Shown in pieces: positions 31,697 through 37,565 of a stretch of 37,565 nucleotides of DNA. Below the pieces are notes generated by a model. It saw only the letters and a program-made list of their open reading frames with translations, had not been told where the DNA came from and searched no databases. Source of the stretch: Candidatus Multiplicimicrobium inquinatum (lineage in GTDB: Bacteria; Omnitrophota; Omnitrophia; Omnitrophales; Aquincolibacteriaceae); assembly GCA_002344825.1 (NCBI GenBank), contig DDUN01000021.1, forward strand, positions 1 to 37,565, in the 5' to 3' direction. Position 1 is the stretch's first letter, and each line of letters begins with the position of its first letter. The translations under genes were made by a program, and so were the position numbers.

Positions 31697-32059
31697 ATGA
31701 AAATCAAAACCGCATTATTTATTTTAGCTTTGTTTGCCGTCACTCAATCCGCTTTTGCCGGAAGCGCCGGAGAAAAATTTGTCCGGGGCATTGAAGGCAC
31801 ACTGACTTCTCCTGTTGAGTATCTCAATCAATATCAGATTGCTAATTATGATCATGGGCTGATTTCCAGCGCGGTGATTATGGTCTTAGGCGGCACTGCG
31901 ATGACGGTGAAACGGTTAATCAACGGTGTTTATGATATCGTGAGTTTTCCGGTGAGCTTGCCGCGTGATTATGGTCTTTTACTGAATGATAAGTACGAAA
32001 CTGCTTTGGATGGTTATCGCGCGACTCAGGGTGAAGGACTGGCTATTTTAGGCAAATAG
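31697..32059 (+). CDS. Small secreted protein, paralogue of the upstream TIGR04073-like gene
   Basis: 120 residues with signal peptide (KTALFILALFAVTQSAFA). The mature region aligns with the upstream gene along its full length: RGIEGTLTSPVEYLNQY, GGTAMTVKRLINGVYDIVSFPVSLP and LLLNDKYETALDGY. It lacks the CDKC pair of its neighbour. AGGAG lies seven bases before the ATG. The pair is a local tandem duplication, each copy with its own expression signals. Its function is unknown. The converging peptidase gene ends only 5 bases downstream. Confidence 0.75.
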   Translation: MKIKTALFILALFAVTQSAFAGSAGEKFVRGIEGTLTSPVEYLNQYQIANYDHGLISSAVIMVLGGTAMTVKRLINGVYDIVSFPVSLPRDYGLLLNDKYETALDGYRATQGEGLAILGK

Positions 32060-32064
32060 CCGAA

Positions 32065-33201
32065 TTAAGCGATTTCCAGAAAGCGCGGGAAGCGCGTTAA
32101 ATTACGGCAACCCGTTTTTGTGACGAGTACAACATCTTCTAATCTGACACCGCCGATTCCTTCATAATAAAGTCCCGGTTCCACTGTTACGACGTGGCCC
32201 GGTTTCAATATATCGTTCGCTCTGCCAACCCGCGGCTGTTCATGCACATCCAGTCCCAATCCATGGCCTGTGCCGTGAAAAAAACCCTGCATACGGCCGT
32301 TAATATTTCCGGTTTTAAAACCCAATGCTTCAAAACGTTTTTGAATTTTTTCATGCACGGTGCTCGCGTCGACACCCGGCTTAATCATTTTAAAACCAAT
32401 TTCCTGCCCCTCATAAACCGCGGCATACATAGCTTTTAACTTGGGCGATGCCTTGCCTTTTACGACGGTTCTTGAAAAATCGGCGTGATACCGTGATTTC
32501 ATGTGGCGCGGGAAAATATCAAAAATAATCGACTGGTTCGGTTCAATCGGGCCCGATCCCTCATCATGCGGATCGACCGCGTGTTTACCGCAGGCGATAA
32601 TCGCGCGCGGGCCGACGCAATCCAACTCTAACAATCTTGCGTTCAAGCGTGCGCGCAAGCTTTCACTGGTAATCATTTCTTTGCCGGCATAAATGCGTTT
32701 GCCTTTAATTTTAGCTTTCTTTAAAAAAGTGATGATTTCACCGAACGCGGTTTCCACGTTTCGAATCGCGGTTTCAATCGCTTTGGCTTCTTGCGGTGTT
32801 TTTAGAGTGCGCTCTTCAAAAAAAGGATCGGTTTTGACTTCCATTTTTAAGCCTTGTTTACGCAGAGAGTCAGCGTAATAAAGCGGAAAATTTTCCGGAA
32901 CTTTGAATGACTTTGCTTTTTTGGAAAGAGCGAACCAGCTGATCAGTTCCATATAAGAGGGGCGGCGGTTTTCTTTTTTCGAGAAAGTTCGCGCTAAATC
33001 CGAAATCGAAACAATTTCATCCACCGCGGCTTCTTTGCGGGCCCGATCGACTTCAAGGTCGCTCATCAAAGCGTAGCTTTTACCGCGGATACGGAAATAG
33101 ACAAAGTCATCGGGGACAAGAAAGCGGGTAGCGTAATACATATTCTGATCCGCTTCGCTGGAAGCAACCATCAATAAATCGGTGTTTTTGGCTTGAGGCA
33201 T
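32065..33201 (-). CDS. M24 family metallopeptidase (Xaa-Pro aminopeptidase-like)
   Basis: 378 residues: an N-terminal creatinase-like domain (about 1-140) and a C-terminal pita-bread catalytic domain. All five metal ligands are present: D228 (IIFDIFPRH), D241 (HADFSRT), H313 (GTGHGLGLDVHE), E341 (TVEPGLY) and E355 (GVRLEDVV). The enzyme would cleave N-terminal residues, probably before proline, in the cytoplasm (no signal peptide). Short N-terminal domain and exact specificity leave Xaa-Pro dipeptidase (PepQ) as an alternative. AAAGGA lies seven bases before the ATG. Confidence 0.92.
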   Translation of the reverse strand: MPQAKNTDLLMVASSEADQNMYYATRFLVPDDFVYFRIRGKSYALMSDLEVDRARKEAAVDEIVSISDLARTFSKKENRRPSYMELISWFALSKKAKSFKVPENFPLYYADSLRKQGLKMEVKTDPFFEERTLKTPQEAKAIETAIRNVETAFGEIITFLKKAKIKGKRIYAGKEMITSESLRARLNARLLELDCVGPRAIIACGKHAVDPHDEGSGPIEPNQSIIFDIFPRHMKSRYHADFSRTVVKGKASPKLKAMYAAVYEGQEIGFKMIKPGVDASTVHEKIQKRFEALGFKTGNINGRMQGFFHGTGHGLGLDVHEQPRVGRANDILKPGHVVTVEPGLYYEGIGGVRLEDVVLVTKTGCRNLTRFPRFLEIA

Positions 33202-33289
33202 AAATAAGTCCTTTTGGAGCCGTGTTTGGGCTTGTTTCTATTCTACCCGAGGAAATCCCGAAAGGGAAACGCCGATTATCAATTTAATG

Positions 33290-33317
33290 TTGCAATTATT
33301 TGAAGCCTGCTTATAAT
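33290..33317 (+). promoter_or_regulatory. Promoter of the MarR-efflux operon
   Basis: TTGCAA (33290-33295), a 16-bp spacer and TATAAT (33312-33317) make a strong sigma-70-type promoter. The -10 context TGCTTATAATTC is identical to that before the giant polyprotein gene. Two direct repeats downstream, TTCAATCAT (33333-33341) and TTCAACCAT (33349-33357), are candidate regulator sites. Confidence 0.75.
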
Positions 33318-33372
33318 TCGAGCTCGATTTAATTCAATCATTTAACTATTCAACCATCAAACTGATTTGAGC

Positions 33373-33822
33373 ATGAGAGAAAAAGAAGCTTTTATCCGGA
33401 ACTTTCGCGAAGTTCAGCCCAAGTTTTCGCGCTTGTGTATGCGCAAGCTTGTGCAGTCGGGCCTGACTATGCCGCAGTACGCGCTGCTTAACTTAGTTGT
33501 CGCCGGACCCGTTTCAATGAAAGATTTGAGCGCAAAGCTTTTAGTCTCTAAGCCGGCCGTAACCAACCTTGTGGATCGCCTTGAAAAGCACGGATTTTTA
33601 AAACGTATTCATGACGCAAGCGACCGACGTATTTCCCTGATTGAAATTCGTCCCAAAGGCCAAAAGCTGATTCGCGACATGCAATCGACCGCGCTGGGTG
33701 TTTTGTTGCGCGCGCTTGAAAAATTCACGCCTGCCGAACGTACCGTTATTACTAAGTTCCACGAAGTTTTATCTTTTTGTTTTGATCAAGATTTATCGAA
33801 GGGAATGCGGGGTACAAAATGA
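33373..33822 (+). CDS. MarR-family transcriptional regulator
   Basis: 149 residues from the ATG at 33373. A TTG two codons earlier is an alternative start. The winged-helix core is clear: LTMPQYALLNLVV, VSMKDLSAKLLVSKPAVTNLVDRLEKHGFLKR (helix-turn-helix), and the wing DASDRRISLIEIRPKG, with dimerisation helices at both ends. MarR proteins usually repress adjacent efflux genes until a ligand binds. Its stop overlaps the next start (ATGA), so it is translationally coupled to the TolC-like gene and probably controls its own operon. Confidence 0.93.
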   Translation: MREKEAFIRNFREVQPKFSRLCMRKLVQSGLTMPQYALLNLVVAGPVSMKDLSAKLLVSKPAVTNLVDRLEKHGFLKRIHDASDRRISLIEIRPKGQKLIRDMQSTALGVLLRALEKFTPAERTVITKFHEVLSFCFDQDLSKGMRGTK

Positions 33823-35213
33823 AAACAGGCTTAGTGAAACCGTTTGCCTTGATGCTTGCGCTCGCCTTTGCGCTGGATTCATTTCCTGCGTTCGCGATGG
33901 CGCGTTTCCCTTCGGAAGAGCCTGTTTTACAGAGAAACGAGGACGCATCGGCTGAATCTCAAACCATGAATTTTGAAAAGTTTATTGAAATTAGTTTGCG
34001 CCGCAGCGAGGCTGTTAAGTCATCCCGCGAAGAAATTAAAATCGCGCGCGCCCGGACATTACAGGCTTTGGGTGATGCTATCGGCGATGGAGACTTCGTG
34101 ATTACTAACACTTATCAGGAAGAACAAGCCCAGTCCCCCGTGGGCGGAGCCCCCGATAACAGCACCAGCACCGCCCGCGCTGCGCATCGGCGTGAACGTA
34201 AATTTTCCTTTAGCCAGCCTCTTTTTCAGGGTTTTAAATCGGTAGGCGCTCTGTTAGGGGCGGGCAGTTTAAAAGGTCAGCGCAAAGAAGAATATGATCT
34301 TGCCAAAGAAGATTTGTTTCTCGAAGCAGCCCAGGCTTTTTACGCGCTTCTTTCCGCTGAAAAAAACTTGGCGATTTTAGATGAAAGCAAAAAGCTTTTT
34401 GAAGAGCGTATCCGTGATTTAAGCGAACGAGAAAAAATCGGCCGCTCCCGTCCGGGAGAAGTCGCGATGGCGCGCGCGAAAATGAAAGTTTTGGAGGCGC
34501 GCATCGCGAAAGCGCGCGGCACTTTACTTTCCGCGCAAAGTTTGGCGTGGTTTTATTCGGGGGTTTCGCGCATGAAAGCGGATGATGAAGACCCGGAAAC
34601 CTTTTCCGAAACTTTAGACATTGATCCGGATCATTACTCTGAAATTGCCGAAAACCGTTCGGATGTTGCCGCGGCGCGTAACGCGATGAACACGGCCAAA
34701 CAAACCATTGTGGTGAAGCAAAGCGCGATTTGGCCGCAAATTAACCTCAGTGCCAATCAATATGAGAAACGGGAAGGTTTTCAGGACGGGATTAGTTGGG
34801 ACGCCTTGATTACGATGAATGTTCCGCTTTACCGCGGGGGAGATAACTTAGGACAGGTTTTAGAGGCGCAGGCGCTTTACCGTAAGACACAGTGGAATTA
34901 CCGCTTGGTTCAAAAAATGGCCCTGCTGGAAATCGAACAGACGCACCAGGATTGGATCGCTTCACGCGAACAGCACCGCGCGTATCAGGCGGCGGTGGAA
35001 GCCAGCCAGGAAAATTTTAATTACCAAAAAGAAGACTACTCTAAAAACTTAGTCAGCAATTTGGATGTACTTGCCGCCCTTGAAGAATTACTCACCATTC
35101 GCGAAGAAGCCAACGCGACACTTTACGCGATGAAGTCGAACTATTGGCGTTTACAAATTGCGGCGAGCTCCAAAGTTCCCGATTGGGCGGATCCTTCCGG
35201 TAAGAAAAAATAG
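33819..35213 (+). CDS. TolC-family outer-membrane efflux protein
   Basis: 464 residues with signal peptide (LVKPFALMLALAFALDSFPAFA). The protein shows two structurally repeated long helical halves typical of outer-membrane factors: NFEKFIEISLRRSEAVKSSREEIKIARA...FSFSQPLFQGFKSVGALLGA and the second half NRSDVAAARNAMNTAKQTIVVKQSAIWPQINLSANQY...NVPLYRGGDNLGQVLEAQALYRK. It forms the trimeric exit duct of a tripartite pump. The start overlaps the MarR stop by four bases and the RND gene follows after 4 bases. Confidence 0.92.
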   Translation: MKTGLVKPFALMLALAFALDSFPAFAMARFPSEEPVLQRNEDASAESQTMNFEKFIEISLRRSEAVKSSREEIKIARARTLQALGDAIGDGDFVITNTYQEEQAQSPVGGAPDNSTSTARAAHRRERKFSFSQPLFQGFKSVGALLGAGSLKGQRKEEYDLAKEDLFLEAAQAFYALLSAEKNLAILDESKKLFEERIRDLSEREKIGRSRPGEVAMARAKMKVLEARIAKARGTLLSAQSLAWFYSGVSRMKADDEDPETFSETLDIDPDHYSEIAENRSDVAAARNAMNTAKQTIVVKQSAIWPQINLSANQYEKREGFQDGISWDALITMNVPLYRGGDNLGQVLEAQALYRKTQWNYRLVQKMALLEIEQTHQDWIASREQHRAYQAAVEASQENFNYQKEDYSKNLVSNLDVLAALEELLTIREEANATLYAMKSNYWRLQIAASSKVPDWADPSGKKK

Positions 35214-35217
35214 TGCT

Positions 35218-37565
35218 ATGAATTTAACTCAATTTTCAATTAAAAATCCGGTGTTCGCGTGGATGCTTATGATCGGGCTCATGCTGTTTGGCTTCGTCAG
35301 CTTTAAGAGCTTAGGCGTGGGACAGATGCCCGATGTGGATTTTCCCGTTTTAACCGTTCAGCTGACTTGGGAAGGCGCCGCGCCGGAAGTCATGGAAAGC
35401 GACGCGGTTGATTTAGTTGAAGATGTCATGATGGGCGTGGAAGGCATTAAAGACATTAGTTCGTCTTCGCGCCAGGGGCACGCAACGATCACGGCTGAAT
35501 TTAATTTGGGCCGCGACATTGACGCCGCTTTGCAGGAAGTGCAGAGCAAAATCGCCGAAGTTCAATACCGCCTGCCCAAAGACATGGATTCACCGGTCAT
35601 CGCGAAGTTCAATCCCGAAGATCAGCCAATTATGTGGATTGCCGTTTCAAGCGACACGAAGTCGCGCCGTGAGCTCATGGAATATGTTGACCGCAGTTTG
35701 AAGGATGTTTTTAAAACTGTGCCGGGCGTCGGTGAAGTGATGTTGGGCGGCTATCTCGACCCGAATTTGCGCATTTGGCTTGATACCAAAAAAATGGATG
35801 AGTATCAGGTCACCGTTGAAGATGTGATTGATTCCATTGCGGGCGGGCATTTGGAAACTCCCGCAGGTTATCTTGAAACCGCGCGCACCGAAACCACCGT
35901 GCGCGCCATGGGCGAAGCGCGCAGCGTCGAAGAGTTTGAAAAAATTATTATCGAAAAACGCGCCGGTAAAGCCGTTTACAAATCCATCCCGCTGAAAGCG
36001 GTCGCGCGTATTGAAGACGGACTTGCCGATATTCGCAGTATTTCCCGCGTGATGGGGAAAATCTCGGTCGGGTTAGGTATTCGCAAACAGCGCGGAACCA
36101 ACACCGTCGCGGTGGCGAAAGGCGTTAAGAAAAAACTCGAAATCGTTAAAAGAGATATTCCTAAAGACTATGAAATCGGAATCAATTTTGATTCGACCAA
36201 ATTTATCGAAGAGTCCGTGCATGAACTCGTTTTCACTTTGATCCTTTCTTCTTTGCTTACTGCCTTTGTGTGCTGGCTGTTTTTGGGGTCGTGGACGACC
36301 ACACTTAACATTTTGCTCGCGATTCCGACTTCGCTGCTTGGAACTTTCATCGTGATGAAATTCGCCGGATTCACGATGAATACTTTTACGCTTTTAGGTT
36401 TATCGCTGGCTGTGGGCATTGTTGTGGACGACGCGATTATGGTGCTTGAAAATATTGTGCGTCACTCCGAAATGGGTAAAGACCGTAAAACGGCCGCTTT
36501 GGACGGAACCCGCCAAATTACGGGCGCGGCAGTCGCGGCGACCATCGCGATCGCGGCCATTTTTATTCCCGTCGTTTACATGGATGGCATTATCGGAAAA
36601 TTTTTCATGCAATTTGGCGTCACGATTACCGCCGCGGTTTTGCTCTCATTGCTTGAAGCCGTGACGCTCGCGCCGATGCGCTGTTCGCGTTTTCTCGAAC
36701 ATGGCAACCGCAATGACCCCTTCGGAAAATGGTTTGAAAAAGCCCTGGTGGATTTGTCTGTGGTTTATTCGCGTATTTTAGATAAAGCGATTAAGCACCG
36801 CCGCTGGGTTTTTGGTTTTGCCGCGCTGATTTTCGTGGGCTCTTTTTTCCTTTTACCGCATATCCGTAAAGAATTTGTCCCCGCGCAGGATCAAAGCATG
36901 ATGCTGATCCGCGTTCAAACACCGATTGATTCTTCGATGGAATACACCAGCGAAAAAATGAAAGAAGTTGAAAAGCTTGTGATGGATCATCCCTCGACGC
37001 GCCGTTATTACTGCGCGGTGGGCGGATTCTCCGGCGGGGAAACCAATGCCGGAATGTTGTTTGTCAGTTTGAAGGAACCGAAAGACCGTCCGAAAGACGC
37101 GAAGCTCGGCCGTCGGCCCACGCAGGATGAAGTCATGGAGCAATTCCGCGAAAGCATGAAATCGGTCAAAGATATTCGTCCCGTGTTGCAGGATTTATCG
37201 TTGCGCGGTTTTTCAGCTCAGCGCGGTTTTCCGGTTGAGTTTACGGTGCGCGGCCCCAATTGGGATACGCTTGTCGAAGCCTCCGAAAAAATTCAGGCAG
37301 AAATGCGCAAAAGTGATTTGCTAAACGATGTGGACACAGACTATCTTTCAGGCAAACCCGAAATTCGCGTTTATCCCGACCGCGATAAAGCGTATGAACA
37401 TGGCGTCAGCGTCAGCACGATTGCCACGACAATTAACGCTTTAATCGGCGGTGAACGCGTCGCGAAATACACCAAAGACGGCCGCCGTTATGATGTGCGC
37501 GTGAAGCTGGAAGCCACTGAGCGTGTGAAGGCTGACAATATTCTTGATCTGAATCTTTGGAATAA
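35218..37565 (+). CDS. RND-family efflux transporter (AcrB/MdtB-like), truncated by window end
   Basis: 782 codons are present and the frame is open to the last base, so the C-terminal quarter lies outside. The start MNLTQFSIKNPVFAWMLMIGLMLFGFVSF is the typical first membrane helix of RND pumps. The porter domain follows (DVDFPVLTVQLTWEGAAPEVMESDAVDLVEDVMMGVEGI). Transmembrane helix 4 carries the proton-relay pair in LAVGIVVDDAIMVLENI. It is an inner-membrane proton-driven exporter. It begins four bases after the TolC-like gene. No membrane-fusion (adaptor) gene lies between or before them, which is unusual and suggests that it is encoded after the pump. Confidence 0.95.
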   Translation, partial: MNLTQFSIKNPVFAWMLMIGLMLFGFVSFKSLGVGQMPDVDFPVLTVQLTWEGAAPEVMESDAVDLVEDVMMGVEGIKDISSSSRQGHATITAEFNLGRDIDAALQEVQSKIAEVQYRLPKDMDSPVIAKFNPEDQPIMWIAVSSDTKSRRELMEYVDRSLKDVFKTVPGVGEVMLGGYLDPNLRIWLDTKKMDEYQVTVEDVIDSIAGGHLETPAGYLETARTETTVRAMGEARSVEEFEKIIIEKRAGKAVYKSIPLKAVARIEDGLADIRSISRVMGKISVGLGIRKQRGTNTVAVAKGVKKKLEIVKRDIPKDYEIGINFDSTKFIEESVHELVFTLILSSLLTAFVCWLFLGSWTTTLNILLAIPTSLLGTFIVMKFAGFTMNTFTLLGLSLAVGIVVDDAIMVLENIVRHSEMGKDRKTAALDGTRQITGAAVAATIAIAAIFIPVVYMDGIIGKFFMQFGVTITAAVLLSLLEAVTLAPMRCSRFLEHGNRNDPFGKWFEKALVDLSVVYSRILDKAIKHRRWVFGFAALIFVGSFFLLPHIRKEFVPAQDQSMMLIRVQTPIDSSMEYTSEKMKEVEKLVMDHPSTRRYYCAVGGFSGGETNAGMLFVSLKEPKDRPKDAKLGRRPTQDEVMEQFRESMKSVKDIRPVLQDLSLRGFSAQRGFPVEFTVRGPNWDTLVEASEKIQAEMRKSDLLNDVDTDYLSGKPEIRVYPDRDKAYEHGVSVSTIATTINALIGGERVAKYTKDGRRYDVRVKLEATERVKADNILDLNLWN

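Overview
The window looks like a chromosomal segment from an uncultured, Gram-negative-type bacterium, most plausibly Candidatus Omnitrophota (OP3) or a close PVC-side relative. This placement is an inference. It rests on two giant ORFs (2,806 and 5,039 codons), signal peptides and an outer-membrane efflux system, a pair of small secreted proteins resembling the exosortase-associated TIGR04073 family, and a futalosine-pathway MqnD homologue. No phage, integrase, CRISPR or tRNA gene was found.

Layout. 1-383 is the 3' end of a 23S rRNA gene, followed by a 5S rRNA gene (about 590-707) and a strong terminator. 944-3002 holds small genes on the + strand: a membrane-anchored DUF2007-like protein, a double-ACT-domain protein, a MITE-like inverted repeat, then a PIN-domain / membrane protein / small winged-helix-like cluster. 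3338-6345 has a secreted endonuclease/exonuclease/phosphatase-fold (EEP) protein (- strand), divergent from exonuclease III and an SRPBCC protein (+).

6418-30194 is dominated by two divergently transcribed giant genes that share a 236-bp control region. The - strand gene encodes a secreted, cysteine-pair-rich repeat protein with FN3-like repeats. The + strand gene encodes a signal-peptide-bearing multi-enzyme polyprotein. In order it contains a TIKI/ChaN-like region, a class III FBPase-like metallophosphatase, a membrane plus PIG-L deacetylase-like region, a complete PanB, an ICMT-like membrane methyltransferase, a helical region, two homologous ~970-residue modules (an RNAP alpha-CTD-like head plus six ~145-residue repeats each) and a C-terminal domain. 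Almost every boundary carries the short motif R-S-E-x-R. This boundary-marked giant fusion is the most striking feature of the window.

30241-32059 encodes an MqnD homologue and two paralogous small secreted proteins. 32065-33201 (-) is an M24 aminopeptidase-like protein. 33373 to the end is a MarR - TolC-like - RND pump operon that runs off the window.

Several probable promoters share the core TATAATTC. Two of them (before 944 and 30241) are near-identical heptad-repeat promoters whose predicted start sites fall at or within about two bases of the ATG, suggesting leaderless transcripts.
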